DNA of 64,000 nt, from positions 1-64,000 of the forward strand of contig CAISYC010000071.1 in assembly GCA_903889565.1 (NCBI GenBank), written 5' to 3'. Shown here in pieces: positions 1 through 8,958 of the stretch (position 1 is its first letter; each line of letters opens with the position of its first letter). Under the pieces are notes generated by a model. That model worked only from the letters and a program-made list of their open reading frames with translations, had not been told where the DNA came from and searched no databases. Position numbers and translations under genes: made by a program. The stretch comes from an uncultured beta proteobacterium. GTDB taxonomy: Bacteria > Pseudomonadota > Gammaproteobacteria > Burkholderiales > SG8-41.

Positions 1-1
1 A

Positions 2-103
2 CTGAACAACAAGATTCGCGTCATCCAGCGCCGCGCATACGGACTGCGCGATGAAGAATATCTGCGGTTGAAAATCCTCACTTGCATGTTGCCAGCTCTC
101 TAA
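2..103 (+). mobile_element. C-terminal end of an ISL3-family transposase (cut by window edge)
   Basis: An open frame enters from the left edge and ends at a TAA at 101-103. Its last 33 residues read LNNKIRVIQRRAYGLRDEEY followed by LRLKILTCMLPAL. This is the characteristic C-terminal tail of the DDE transposase of ISL3-type insertion sequences, so the rest of the gene should lie to the left of the window. The frame is intact in the part that can be seen; whether the whole element is functional cannot be judged here. Confidence 0.85.
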
Positions 104-117
104 AATGACCCAAAATC

Positions 118-141
118 ACCCACTCGACTTCCCGAAGACCC
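118..141 (+). repeat. Right terminal inverted repeat of the ISL3-type element
   Basis: Fifteen bases after the transposase stop, the sequence from 118 to 141 reads, on the opposite strand, GGGTCTTCGGGAAGTCGAGT then GGGT. This matches the usual ISL3-family terminal repeat, which starts GGnTCTTnGGGAA. The element therefore ends at about 141. Any 8-bp target duplication cannot be checked because the left end is outside the window. Confidence 0.7.
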
Positions 142-194
142 CAAAAAAGTTTGCCGTGCTTGCGGGCGCGGACATGGCCTGAGGAGTCACAGCA

Positions 195-1166
195 ATGAAG
201 AACGCAAAATTCGCCGCGCTTGTGTTAATCGGCGCCGCGCTGGCCTCGAACGCATGCGCGCAAACCTGGCCGACCAGGGTCGTGCGGGTGATTACCGGCT
301 CGGTCGCCGGTGGCGGCGCCGACATCACCGGTCGTCCGATCGCGCAGCGCCTGAGCGAACAGCTCAAGCAGCAGGTCATCATCGATAACCGGCCGGGCGC
401 GGCGGGCCTGCTCGCCAGCGATCTCGTCGCCAAGGCGGCGCCCGACGGTTACACGCTGTTGCTGGCACCGGGTTCGTTTTTCATCATCACTTCCTATCTG
501 AACGCGCGCCCGCCCTACGATCCGCTGACGCTGTTCACGCCGGTGGCGCAGCTCGATTCGTACAGCTTCGTGGTGGTGGTGCATCCGTCGGTGCCGGCGA
601 AGAACCCGCAGGAACTGCTGGCGGTGGCGCGCGCGCGGCCCGGCGCGTTGTCATTCGTCTCGTCGGGGGTGGGCAGCAACTTTCATCTTGCCGGCGAACT
701 CTTCAAGCTGCGCGGCAAGGTCGATCTGTGGCATGTGCCGTACAAGGGCAGTCCGCAGGCGATCATCGATCTGCTGGCGGGGCGCGCCGACGTCATGTTC
801 ATTGGCGTGCCGGCGGTGCTGCCGCATATCAAATCGGGCCGCCTTCGCGCGGTCGGCGTCACCGGACTCAAGCGCAACCCGCTGCTGCCCGACGTTCCGA
901 CGATTGCGGAGTCGGCGCTGCCCGGCTACGAAATCAACGGCTGGGAGGGTTTGTTCGCGCCGCTGGGCACGCCGCGCGAGATCGTCAACCGTGTCAATGC
1001 GATGATCAATGAGATACTCGCCGCGCCGGAATTGCGCGAGCTGTGGACGAGCAAGGGTGTCGATTTCATTCCGAACACGCCCGAGCAGTTCGCGGCCAGG
1101 GTGCGCGAAGACTACGACAACGTCGGACGCATCATCAAGGCCGCCGGCATCAAGGCCGAGCAGTAG
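195..1166 (+). CDS. Bug/TctC-family periplasmic solute-binding protein
   Basis: This is a receptor of the Bug (TctC) family, periplasmic proteins that capture carboxylates and other small anions for tripartite tricarboxylate transporters or for sensing. The 323-residue length is typical. Residues 1-22 are a Sec signal peptide ending in ACA/Q. Family hallmarks follow in order: the VRVITGSVAGGGADITGR strand-loop, NRPGAAG, APDGYTLLL and VPYKG. A perfect GAGGAG ribosome site at 181-186, eight bases ahead, fixes the start. No TctA or TctB membrane partners lie nearby. The gene sits about 50 bp from the IS end, so its native upstream region may have been replaced by the insertion. The ligand is unknown. 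Confidence 0.9.
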   Translation: MKNAKFAALVLIGAALASNACAQTWPTRVVRVITGSVAGGGADITGRPIAQRLSEQLKQQVIIDNRPGAAGLLASDLVAKAAPDGYTLLLAPGSFFIITSYLNARPPYDPLTLFTPVAQLDSYSFVVVVHPSVPAKNPQELLAVARARPGALSFVSSGVGSNFHLAGELFKLRGKVDLWHVPYKGSPQAIIDLLAGRADVMFIGVPAVLPHIKSGRLRAVGVTGLKRNPLLPDVPTIAESALPGYEINGWEGLFAPLGTPREIVNRVNAMINEILAAPELRELWTSKGVDFIPNTPEQFAARVREDYDNVGRIIKAAGIKAEQ

Positions 1167-1315
1167 GCGCGAGCTTTTCGCGGCGCTGCCGCGCGCCGCA
1201 GCGCGGACAGAATATGTCTTTGCTGCCGAGCGGAAAATTGCATTCGTGGCAGCGGCGCAGATGGCAGGGCATGGCTGGTATCCGTGTTCGTTGCAGTGCG
1301 GCCGCAATGCCGCGG

Positions 1316-1879
1316 TTATTTCATTTTCGATTTCAGCTTGATAGTGTTGCCGGCCAGCATGAAGCGACCGTGGCCGCGATGATGGATGGTGCGCGGGTTT
1401 TTCGCCGCGGGGTCGATCCATGCTTTGACCACTTCGAGGACGAACAGACCGTATTTTCTGACCATGCCGGTATCGACCACGCGGCATTCGAGATTGGCGA
1501 AGCACTCGGCAATGAGGGGGGCGGCGACCTGTTGTGCGGGCAGCGCCGTGAAGCCGAATTTCTTGAACTTGTCGATCTGCGCGCCGCTGCAATTGCCGCA
1601 GGCGACGACCTTCCCGGCAATGCCGGCGGCGGGAATGTTGATCACGCACTCCCGTGTTGCCTTCAGCGCGGCGAATGAATAATTGCGGTCGCTGACCACG
1701 CAACCGACCAGCGGCGGCTCGAACTCCAGCATGGTGTGCCACGAATTGACCATGATGTTGGGGCGTCCGTCGCGCGCGGTCGTCAGCAGGACGACCGGCC
1801 CCGTTTCCAGCAGGCCGTAGACTTTTGCCAGCGCAAGCGACCTTCTGGCCGGCGTCTTTCCCGATTTCGGCGCCGGCAT
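1316..1879 (-). CDS. Flavin reductase-like (flavoredoxin/DIM6-NTAB) domain protein
   Basis: The 187-residue protein is a single flavin-reductase-like split beta-barrel that binds FMN. Visible family features are PVVLLTTARDGRPNIMVNSW near residue 30, the LVGCVVSDRNYSF strand and the ECVINIPAAG segment. Such proteins reduce flavin with NAD(P)H or act as flavoredoxins; the electron partner is not known. It is the last gene of a minus-strand run, 27 bp after the Tat-exported oxidoreductase, and is likely co-transcribed with it. The C-terminus is lysine-rich (IKLKSKMK). Family assignment is firm; the substrate is open. Confidence 0.8.
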   Translation of the reverse strand: MPAPKSGKTPARRSLALAKVYGLLETGPVVLLTTARDGRPNIMVNSWHTMLEFEPPLVGCVVSDRNYSFAALKATRECVINIPAAGIAGKVVACGNCSGAQIDKFKKFGFTALPAQQVAAPLIAECFANLECRVVDTGMVRKYGLFVLEVVKAWIDPAAKNPRTIHHRGHGRFMLAGNTIKLKSKMK

Positions 1880-1906
1880 CCTGATTCCAGCAGGTTGCGG
1901 CTGAAG

Positions 1907-2650
1907 TTACTTCAGCGTCGCCGCGATCTTGCGGATTTCGTCGGGCGAGTGCTCGCCGCCCAGCGGCGTGCCCGGGATCAGATACTTGCCCATCGCTGCC
2001 AGCGTGCCGACCAGCACGGGCTCGTAACCGACGTCGCGCACGAGGGCGGACGCGACGCTGATCGCGGCGGCATCGTCGCCTGCCATCGGCATGCCGATTT
2101 TGTCGCCGCCCCTGCTCGCGGCTTCCGCCATTCTGGCGTAGCCGATTGCATTGAAGGCGCGCACGATGCGCGCGCCCGGCAGGTATTCTGCCGAGGTAAC
2201 GCCGGCGCCTTTTTCGCGCGCCGCCACCGCCATGTCGCCGTCGCGCGCGACGATCGGATTCGAGGTGTCGATGACGATCTTGCCCTTCACCAGGTCGCCG
2301 AGTTCCTTGCCGATCGCGGGCACTGCGGCATAGGGCACCGACATCAGCAGCACACTGCCGAAAGCCGCCGCTTCGCGCGTCGTGCCCGCAGTCGCCTTGC
2401 CGCCGAGGCTGGCGGCAAGTTTTTTGTCGGCTTCGAGATCAAGCGAGGAGAACATGACTTCATGTCCGGCCTTTACCCAGGCACCGCCGATCGCGCCGCC
2501 GACTTTGCCGGAACCGATGATGCCGATTTTCAATTTGGCGCTGGCGGTCTGCGCAAGCGCTGAAAACGGCAGGCTGCCGATCAAGGCGGTGGCGGCAGCG
2601 ACTTGCAGAAAGGCGCGGCGTTGATTCGGGTGATGTCGGCGCGTAATCAT
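1907..2650 (-). CDS. Tat-exported NADP-binding oxidoreductase (F420-dependent NADP reductase-like)
   Basis: The start at 2650 is chosen because it follows a GAGGAG ribosome site; the longer open frame to 2770 has none. Residues 1-34 form a twin-arginine-type signal (RRAFLQVAAATALIG, then ALA/Q). The mature part opens with a Rossmann dinucleotide motif, IGIIGSGKVGGAIGGAW, and continues as the F420-dependent NADP oxidoreductase fold (PF03807-like), with VLLMSVPYAAVP and KIVIDTSNP segments. The 247-residue length fits this domain plus the leader. Related cytoplasmic enzymes use NADPH with a flavin or F420; export of such a domain is unusual. Tat transport would allow it to be exported with cofactor already bound. 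The substrate is unknown. Confidence 0.75.
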   Translation of the reverse strand: MITRRHHPNQRRAFLQVAAATALIGSLPFSALAQTASAKLKIGIIGSGKVGGAIGGAWVKAGHEVMFSSLDLEADKKLAASLGGKATAGTTREAAAFGSVLLMSVPYAAVPAIGKELGDLVKGKIVIDTSNPIVARDGDMAVAAREKGAGVTSAEYLPGARIVRAFNAIGYARMAEAASRGGDKIGMPMAGDDAAAISVASALVRDVGYEPVLVGTLAAMGKYLIPGTPLGGEHSPDEIRKIAATLK

Positions 2651-2780
2651 TGAAATCTCCTCGGTGGGATGGCGGCGTGCGGTGGATTCTGCGCCCGAAC
2701 GGGCCGGTAGCGCAACGCGGTCTTGAGAAAGACATCCGTCCGGGATCGCCGGGCGGATTGCGTTGCTCAAACCGATGCAG

Positions 2781-4454
2781 TTACTTCGCCGGAATTACCG
2801 GCAGCAACAAATACGTTTCCCTGTCGCCGCCCGAATATACCGTGTTGGTGGCGCCGATATTGTAGTCGGCGCTGTAGTGCGAGAAGTGCGCGGTGCCGAC
2901 GCCGTCGCGCGGGCCGACATCGAGACGGATCTTGTGGCCTTTTTTGAAAACCATCGAGGTCGGCCAGATTTCGACGCGGCACTCGACGATTTCATTGGGT
3001 GTCAGCCATTGGCGCTCGTCGTGCGCGTGGTACGGCCGGTAGGGCAGCGACTTTTCCGGATCGAGCTTGCGGTGCGAGGCGCGCAGCCAGCCCTTGGTGA
3101 CGCCGGGCTGCGGTTCGCCGCGCTGCCCGGCTTCGATGACATCTTTGCCGTCGGGACCGATGTTGCGGATGGTGGCGTAGATGTCGCAGTCTTCCGAACT
3201 GCTCGAGACCCAGATGTTGAGCACGATGGGACCGGTGATTTCGGTATCTTCAGCGAGCACCGGAGTTTCGAAGGTCATGCCGCCGGCCGGGTTGTGACCG
3301 TGGCCGCTGGTTGCCGGATACGACGCGCTGGCCGTCTTGGCGAGCGGTGTTTTGACCAGTTCGCCTTCGACGCCGTCGGGATCGGGCAGCGGTTCGCGGT
3401 CGATCTTCAAATAGAATTTGGTCCACTGCGTGCGCGCGAGCGGCCACTCGTTTTCAAAGCGGTAGGGATAACCTTTCAGATTGCCGCCGGTGCGGATCTG
3501 CAGTTTGACCGGCGGTTCGTTCAGGATTCCGGTGTCGTTGTCTTTGAGCCAGTGATCGAACCAGCGCAGCTGGTCCATGCGACCTTCTTCGGAATGGAAA
3601 GGATGAAAGTGCGAGCCGCTGTGAATGCGCAGCTTCTTGTGTTTGGACGCGGCGTTCATATAGCCCTCGGTATTGCCCCTGAGATGCATGGCGTAGCCGC
3701 CCCAGTTGCCGACGCTGTACATCGGCACCGTGATCTTGTCCCACTTTGCGCTCTTCGCGCGCCAGTATTCGGAATCGAGATCGTTGCGCATGTAGTTCCA
3801 CAACAGATCGTTCTGAAAGGCATCCGGGTTGTACTGGCGCGGACGGCCGAGCAAATGGTGCGCGGTCTGCGCGTTGTGCCAGGCGGCGAGAAAACCCATC
3901 GCGAAAATGCCGCCGTGATAGGCCTGGTCGCGGTACTGGTCGGCACGGCCTTCCCACGGCATGATCGCTTTGAGCGATGGCGGATTAAGGCCGGCGACCT
4001 TCCATTGAAACGCCGCGTGATACGAAATGCCGCAGGTGCCGACCTTGCCCGAACTCCACGGCTGTTTGGCCACCCATTCGATGCAATCGTAGGCGTCCAC
4101 CGCTTCCTGCATCGTGCTCGGTTCCGATTTGCCCGGCGATTTGCCCGACCCCCGCGTATCGACGCGCAGCAAGCCGTAGCCGCGCGGACACCACCACAGC
4201 GGATTGAGCGTTTCCCAGTTCATGTACTCGTTAGGCGCTTCCTCGAGATCGTGCGGCGGAATCCATACCTTGTCCTTCTGATAGGGGCCGATGTTCATGA
4301 TCACCGGCACCTTTTCGTTGCCGCAGTCGGGGCGGAAGATGTCGCCGTAGAGCACGCCACCGTCGCGCAGCGGAATCTTCACGTCTTTTTCGACGATCAG
4401 TTTGCAGTCTTTCGGTTGCGAGACTTTTTTGGCGTAGTCGGGCGTAGCGGACAT
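2781..4454 (-). CDS. CocE/NonD-family serine hydrolase (X-Pro dipeptidyl-peptidase S15 type), copy 1
   Basis: This 557-residue protein carries the S15 alpha/beta-hydrolase core followed by a C-terminal jelly-roll (PepX_C) domain. The nucleophile motif is GISYHAAFQW near residue 145. The region GSHFHPFHS probably holds the catalytic histidine, where cocaine esterase has GPWSH. The C-terminal half contains ASHRKLDPEKSLPYRPYHAHD and DVGPRDG, typical of PepX_C. The start at 4454 has GGAG seven bases upstream. Family members hydrolyse esters or amides such as cocaine or acylated amino acids; the substrate here is unknown. It is paralogous to the next gene upstream (4682-6427), with the same operon direction. 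Confidence 0.88.
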   Translation of the reverse strand: MSATPDYAKKVSQPKDCKLIVEKDVKIPLRDGGVLYGDIFRPDCGNEKVPVIMNIGPYQKDKVWIPPHDLEEAPNEYMNWETLNPLWWCPRGYGLLRVDTRGSGKSPGKSEPSTMQEAVDAYDCIEWVAKQPWSSGKVGTCGISYHAAFQWKVAGLNPPSLKAIMPWEGRADQYRDQAYHGGIFAMGFLAAWHNAQTAHHLLGRPRQYNPDAFQNDLLWNYMRNDLDSEYWRAKSAKWDKITVPMYSVGNWGGYAMHLRGNTEGYMNAASKHKKLRIHSGSHFHPFHSEEGRMDQLRWFDHWLKDNDTGILNEPPVKLQIRTGGNLKGYPYRFENEWPLARTQWTKFYLKIDREPLPDPDGVEGELVKTPLAKTASASYPATSGHGHNPAGGMTFETPVLAEDTEITGPIVLNIWVSSSSEDCDIYATIRNIGPDGKDVIEAGQRGEPQPGVTKGWLRASHRKLDPEKSLPYRPYHAHDERQWLTPNEIVECRVEIWPTSMVFKKGHKIRLDVGPRDGVGTAHFSHYSADYNIGATNTVYSGGDRETYLLLPVIPAK

Positions 4455-4520
4455 GCGGTTCTCCAAGTCAAATCGATTTTTGTGGCACGGACGGAATGAA
4501 ATCCGGACTTCGGGTTTGCT

Positions 4521-4642
4521 CCTTCCCCCCTTGAGGGGGAAGGTTGGGATGAGGGGTAGCAGTCGGTGATCTTTTTGCGACAGCGCTTTTGCGCGTGTGC
4601 CTCTTCACCCCCATCCTGCCCTTCCCCCGTCAAGGGGGAAGG
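4521..4642. repeat. Paired inverted C/G-rich intergenic palindromes (family A, locus 1)
   Basis: Two copies of a short palindromic unit lie between the CocE genes in opposite orientation. Unit 1 at 4521-4555 starts CCTTCCCCCCTTGAGGGGGA, then AGG and TTGGGATGAGGG. Unit 2 at 4606-4642 is its near reverse complement. Each unit folds into a hairpin, and the pair resembles REP/BIME elements. Related pairs occur at 9894-10080 and 26503-26594, also intergenic. Confidence 0.7.
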
Positions 4643-4681
4643 AACCTTCCAATGGCGCCTCTCGGTTGAAAAATCCGAAAT

Positions 4682-6427
4682 CTACTTTGCGGGAATAATC
4701 GGCAGTAACACCGCCGACGGATGCTTCGGCCCGCTGTGCAGCGTGACCTTGCCGCCGAAGATCGCCAGCGGACGGTCGGTCTCGTCATCGTGTTCGAAGG
4801 GGCCGCAGCCGCGCATCGGATTTTTCATGTTCGACAGCGTGGCGATCTCGCCGTCATAGACATAATCCTTGCCGCGCAACAGCAGCTTCACGGTATAGCC
4901 CTTCGGCACCACGATGCAGGTCGGCCAGATTTCGACATCCAGCTCATAGACCTCGCCGGGTTTCAGCGGCTGGTCTTCGTCGTGCGTGTGATAAGGCCGG
5001 TACGGCAGCGTGAGTTTCGGGTCGAGCTTGCGGTGCGAGGCACGCAGCCAGCCCTGCGCGATCGGCGTGTGCGGATCGAGCGCGCCCTTGAACACCACCT
5101 CTTTGCCCTGCGGGTCGTAGACCGTGATGACGGCGAAGATGTCGGTGTTGGTGGTCGAGTTCGAGATGAACACCTTCAAGGCCGACGGGCCGGTGATTTC
5201 GGTTTCCTGCGCCAGCGGGCCGGTCGAGAAGACGAGGCCGTCGCCCAGCGCGTCATAGCTGATGCTCTGTTCGGTGGCCGGCGGCGTCGGCGACAGCTTC
5301 ATGCCGTTGGTGTCTAGATAGAAGTTGGTCCACTGGGTGCGCGCCAGCGGCCATTCGTTTTCGTGGCGGATGACGAACTTTTCGCCGGGGTGGCGCACGT
5401 TGAGCTGCACTTTCGGTTGTTTATCCCAGCCGTTCTGTTCGCCCTTGAGGAAGTAGTTGAAGAACTTTTTCTGCAGGCCGACGCCGTAGTCGGTGTAGAA
5501 GGGCGCCCAGTGCGAGCCGCCGTGCGCTTCCAGCCACTTTTGCGTCGAGGCCGCGCGCACGAAGCCCTCAAAATTGCCGCGCGTGTGCAGGCCCTGGCCG
5601 CCCCAGTTGGCGGTCGAGAGCAGCGGCACTTTGACTTTTGAAAGATCGCCGGTGCGCTCGCGGTAGTAATCGCTGTCGAGCGGGCGCGCGAGGTATTCGC
5701 CCCACATGTTCTCGCGGTTTTTGACCAGTTCTTCCTCGGTCAGCGTCTCCGGCCCGCAGACGAGTTCGCCGGTGAGTTTGCTGCGCGCGCCGCGTTCGCC
5801 GACGCCGTGCTGCACGGTCTTGACCTGCATGTCCTGCCAGTTCTTGCGGAACACGCAGATGATGCCGCCGTGGCGCGCCGAGTCGCGAAAGTTGTCGACC
5901 CAGCCCTCCCACACACAGATCGCGGCGAGGTGCGGCGGCTGCGTGGCGGCGGCGCGCCACTGGCTGGCGCCGAAGTATGAAATGCCGTTGAGACCGACCT
6001 TGCCCGAGCACCAGGGCTGCACCGCGGCCCATTCGATGCACTGATGGAAGTCGTCGTTTTCGCGTTTGTTGTTGTGCGCGAGATAACCGGGCGAGCGCCC
6101 GGCACCGCGTGAATCGACGCGCACCACGGCGTAACCGTCGGGCACCCATTTCTCTGGATCGACCACTTCCCATGACTGGTATTTGTTGGTGGTGCCCGCA
6201 ACCGCATCCGGGTTTTCCTTGCACATGATGTCCCAGGCCGTCTTGTAGCCGTCCTGAAAGGCCAGCCCCTTGCCGTAGGGGCCGTAGCTCATGATCGCCG
6301 GATACTTGCCGTCGCCGATCGGGCGGAACACATCGGCGCGCAGCACGATGCCGTCGTCCATGGTGATCGGCACATCCCAATCGATCTGCATGCCGTCGCG
6401 GATTTCGATTTTCAGTGGTGCGTTCAT
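4682..6427 (-). CDS. CocE/NonD-family serine hydrolase (S15 type), copy 2
   Basis: This 581-residue protein is the full-length paralog of the hydrolase at 2781-4454, sharing the GKVG-x-x-GISY nucleophile block (GISYFGASQW), the WxGQG-type region before the lid and a GGSHWAPF histidine segment. The C-terminal PepX_C jelly-roll contains ASHRKLDPKLTLPYRPYHTH. The start MNAPLKIEI has AGGA seven bases ahead. There is no signal peptide, so it is expected to act in the cytoplasm. A tandem arrangement with a second paralog suggests either two substrates of similar shape or two successive steps in one pathway. Confidence 0.88.
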   Translation of the reverse strand: MNAPLKIEIRDGMQIDWDVPITMDDGIVLRADVFRPIGDGKYPAIMSYGPYGKGLAFQDGYKTAWDIMCKENPDAVAGTTNKYQSWEVVDPEKWVPDGYAVVRVDSRGAGRSPGYLAHNNKRENDDFHQCIEWAAVQPWCSGKVGLNGISYFGASQWRAAATQPPHLAAICVWEGWVDNFRDSARHGGIICVFRKNWQDMQVKTVQHGVGERGARSKLTGELVCGPETLTEEELVKNRENMWGEYLARPLDSDYYRERTGDLSKVKVPLLSTANWGGQGLHTRGNFEGFVRAASTQKWLEAHGGSHWAPFYTDYGVGLQKKFFNYFLKGEQNGWDKQPKVQLNVRHPGEKFVIRHENEWPLARTQWTNFYLDTNGMKLSPTPPATEQSISYDALGDGLVFSTGPLAQETEITGPSALKVFISNSTTNTDIFAVITVYDPQGKEVVFKGALDPHTPIAQGWLRASHRKLDPKLTLPYRPYHTHDEDQPLKPGEVYELDVEIWPTCIVVPKGYTVKLLLRGKDYVYDGEIATLSNMKNPMRGCGPFEHDDETDRPLAIFGGKVTLHSGPKHPSAVLLPIIPAK

Positions 6428-6522
6428 TTACATTTCCTGTTTATCAGTGTCTCGGCGCATTACCGAACCATTCCCTCCCCTGCGCGCAAAACGCGCGAGG
6501 GAAGAGTGACGAATGATGCGCG

Positions 6523-7698
6523 TTATTTATTGCGAACTAGCTTGTCTTCGAACCAGTTCCACATGTCGGCGACCACCAGTGTCAGGTAATCGCGCTGGCA
6601 GTGCTGCGAGCCGCCTTCTTCGGCGGTGTAGACGCGGAAGGTTTTGTCTTTCGAGCCGCAGGCGTCGAACTGCTTTTGCGCATCGGCGAGCGGAATCTGC
6701 TCGTCCTCGGCGCCGTGCACCAGCAGGAAGGGGCAGCGCATTTTCTGCATCACGCCGTCGAGCTTGAAGGGTTCCAGCGTTTTTAACGCCTGATCGAGCG
6801 TATCGACGCCGAGGATCCAGGTGATGTGATGGCCGGGCACCGACAGCGAGGTCTTGAACTGCGCCTCAATGCGCTTTTTCCAGGTGTCGTGGTAATCCCA
6901 CTGCGCGCCCCAGGCAATGCAGGCGGCGTAGCGCGGGTCCATCGCGGCGCAGCGCGGCGAGTAGTAGCCGCCGAGGCTGATCGCGACGATGCCGATTTTC
7001 TTCGTGTCGACGTCGGCGCGCGTTTCGAGGTAATCGATGCAGGCGCTGCCGGCGACTTCGTAGTCGTAGCGCAGATAGTGGTTGCGGAAGCGGATCGCCT
7101 CGCCGGTGCCAGGGCCGTCCATCACCAGCACCGAGATGCCGCGCTTGATGAGGTCCGGCACGCCGCGCATGTACTGGATTTCCTTGGTCACATCGAGGCC
7201 GTCGAAAAACACCACGCAGGGATTGCGGCCCGGCTTGGCGTTCTCGGCATGCACGAAGTAGCCCGGCAGTTTGCCGTCAGCGAAGGGCACTTCGACCAAT
7301 TCGATCTTGACGTCGGTCAGCTTGATGAAGCGGTGAAAGCATTCGACGCCGCGGCGGAAGGCGTTGAGCGCCTTTTCGTCCTTCGGCGTGCGGAAGCGTT
7401 CGGCCATCTGGTAGTAGTTGCAGGCGCGCAGATAGGCGTGCGCGGCGGACGGGCGGTGGTTGCCCTCGTCGAACTGGCCGGCGTATTTGCGCACGCCGTC
7501 GGCGACCTGCACGCAGGCATCGAACCAAGCCGCGTCGTCGTCCGGCGCCTTGCCTTTGAGCAGCGTGCCGATCTTATGCAGCTCGCCGATTTCCGAGCCG
7601 CCGTAGGGCGCGGAACTGATCATGTTGATGAAGGCCGCCGACCAGCGGTAGTTACCGGGGAAATACATGAAATACGGAGGATCTTTTTTTTCAGCCAT
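6523..7698 (-). CDS. Alpha/beta hydrolase, 2,6-dihydroxypseudooxynicotine hydrolase-like (copy 1)
   Basis: The 391-residue enzyme has an N-terminal helical cap of about 140 residues before the hydrolase core, as in 2,6-dihydroxypseudooxynicotine (C-C bond) hydrolase and FrsA-like proteins. The nucleophile elbow is AISLGGYY near residue 240; VHGAEDEQIPL supplies the likely acid residue and EEGGSQHCQ the histidine. It opens with PPYFMYFPGNYRWSA, a motif shared with its paralog at 29592-30791 (LAFMYFPDNYRWSH). It lies 47 bp after the Bug receptor gene and before the CocE genes. The substrate is unknown; a C-C or ester bond in an aromatic or N-heterocyclic intermediate is a reasonable guess. Confidence 0.82.
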   Translation of the reverse strand: MAEKKDPPYFMYFPGNYRWSAAFINMISSAPYGGSEIGELHKIGTLLKGKAPDDDAAWFDACVQVADGVRKYAGQFDEGNHRPSAAHAYLRACNYYQMAERFRTPKDEKALNAFRRGVECFHRFIKLTDVKIELVEVPFADGKLPGYFVHAENAKPGRNPCVVFFDGLDVTKEIQYMRGVPDLIKRGISVLVMDGPGTGEAIRFRNHYLRYDYEVAGSACIDYLETRADVDTKKIGIVAISLGGYYSPRCAAMDPRYAACIAWGAQWDYHDTWKKRIEAQFKTSLSVPGHHITWILGVDTLDQALKTLEPFKLDGVMQKMRCPFLLVHGAEDEQIPLADAQKQFDACGSKDKTFRVYTAEEGGSQHCQRDYLTLVVADMWNWFEDKLVRNK

Positions 7699-7745
7699 GA
7701 CCGTTCACTTTCTGTTGTGAGATTTCAGAGATCGGAATGCAACGC

Positions 7746-8741
7746 TTATTCTTCGCGGATGCCGGCGGCCTTCGCGACTTTTGCCCACTTCTGGATTTCG
7801 GCGCGGATGAAGGCGGCGTATTCATCGGGGGCACCGCCGCCGGGTTCGTGGCCCTGGCCCTGAAAGAGTTCCTGCGCCTCGCGGGTGGCCAGCTGTTTCG
7901 ACAGAATTTCGTTGATCCGCGCGATGATTGCTTTGGGCGTCGCCGCCGGCGCCAGCACGCCGTTCCAGTTGTAGCTGACATACCCCGGCACCCCCTGTTC
8001 GGCGACGGTCGGCAGATCGGGCAGCAGCGGCGTGCGTTTCGCAGACGTCGCGCCAATCGCGCGCAGCTTGCCCTGATTGAGCAGCGGCGCGCAGCCGGCG
8101 AACTGGATGATCGCGAGCTGAATCTGGCCGGCGATCAGATCGATGGTGTAGAGCGCGGCGCCTTTATATGGCACGTGGTTCAGCTTGATGCCGACCTGCG
8201 TCGCGAACAGCTCGGTCGCCAGATGGCCGACGGTGCCGACGCCGGGCGAGCCGTAATTGATCATGCCGGGTTTGCTTTTGGCCAGCGCGACGAATTCCCT
8301 GACGCCTTTGGTCGGCAGGCTGGGGTGGATGCACAGACAACTCGCGCTTTTGGCGATCAGCATCACGGGTGCCAGATCACGCAGCGTATCGTAGGTGACG
8401 CGCGGATTGATCGTCGGCGAGATCGTCAGCGGCCCCGGGTTGCCGGCGAGCAGCGTGTAGCCGTCGGCTGCCGCCTTGATCACGGCCTCGGTGCCCGGCA
8501 CACCGCCGCCGCCGCCGCGGTTATCGACAATCACCGGCTGGCCGAAGGCGGCATTGAGTTGTTGCGCTGCCCAGCGCCCCTGGATATCGGTCGGGCCGCC
8601 CGGCGCGAACGGCACGATCATCCTGATCGCCTTGGTCGGATAGTTTTGCGCCTGCGCAACATTGGCAAACGGCAATCCGCCGGCGAGGATGCCGACGCCA
8701 AAGGCGAGCACAGCCTGCGGGCGGGTCGGACGGGCGGTCAT
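7746..8741 (-). CDS. Bug-family solute-binding protein (first gene of hydrolase operon)
   Basis: The start at 8741 is preceded by AGGAG at seven bases, although the frame is open to 9179. The 331-residue product has a leader ending AQA/Q, then RMIVPFAPGGPTDIQGR. A glycine run (NRGGGGG) stands where most family members have NRPGAGG, and AADGYTLLAG and VPYKGAA follow. It heads a six-gene minus-strand run with three serine hydrolases and two redox proteins, so its ligand may be the substrate or an acid product of those hydrolases. No transporter membrane genes accompany it. Confidence 0.88.
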   Translation of the reverse strand: MTARPTRPQAVLAFGVGILAGGLPFANVAQAQNYPTKAIRMIVPFAPGGPTDIQGRWAAQQLNAAFGQPVIVDNRGGGGGVPGTEAVIKAAADGYTLLAGNPGPLTISPTINPRVTYDTLRDLAPVMLIAKSASCLCIHPSLPTKGVREFVALAKSKPGMINYGSPGVGTVGHLATELFATQVGIKLNHVPYKGAALYTIDLIAGQIQLAIIQFAGCAPLLNQGKLRAIGATSAKRTPLLPDLPTVAEQGVPGYVSYNWNGVLAPAATPKAIIARINEILSKQLATREAQELFQGQGHEPGGGAPDEYAAFIRAEIQKWAKVAKAAGIREE

Positions 8742-8958
8742 CGGGGTTCTCCTGAACGCGCACGATTTTGTAAAAGCGTGAGAGGGCAAAGCAAATGCGA
8801 TTCTGGCGCGTGCCTTGAAGATAGTAGAGCGGCGCGGTGCTGTCAACGCGAGGGCGCGCAACGGCGACGGCTGCGGGCCGTTACCGCGATCTGTTAAAAT
8901 CTCCAGCTTGGCCGCGCATTTTTCGGGTCGCGGCTGCTTATCAAACTCAGGGGACATC
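8742..8958. promoter_or_regulatory. Divergent promoter region between the two catabolic arms
   Basis: This 217-bp spacer separates divergent start codons at 8741 and 8959. On the plus strand an extended -10-like sequence, TGTTAAAAT (8892-8900), lies about 60 bp before the crotonase start. The matching -35 region (around 8872) is poor, so activation by a regulator is plausible. No regulator gene or clear operator dyad is seen in the spacer. Confidence 0.4.

Noticed and set aside
2763-4499. Long plus-strand open frame of 578 codons
   Set aside because: It lies opposite the well-supported CocE-family gene, has no recognisable domain and reflects GC-rich codon bias on the other strand.
4484-4500. 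TGGCACGG resembling a sigma-54 -24 element
   Set aside because: The -12 position lacks the required GC (reads GAAT), and no start codon follows at a sensible distance.
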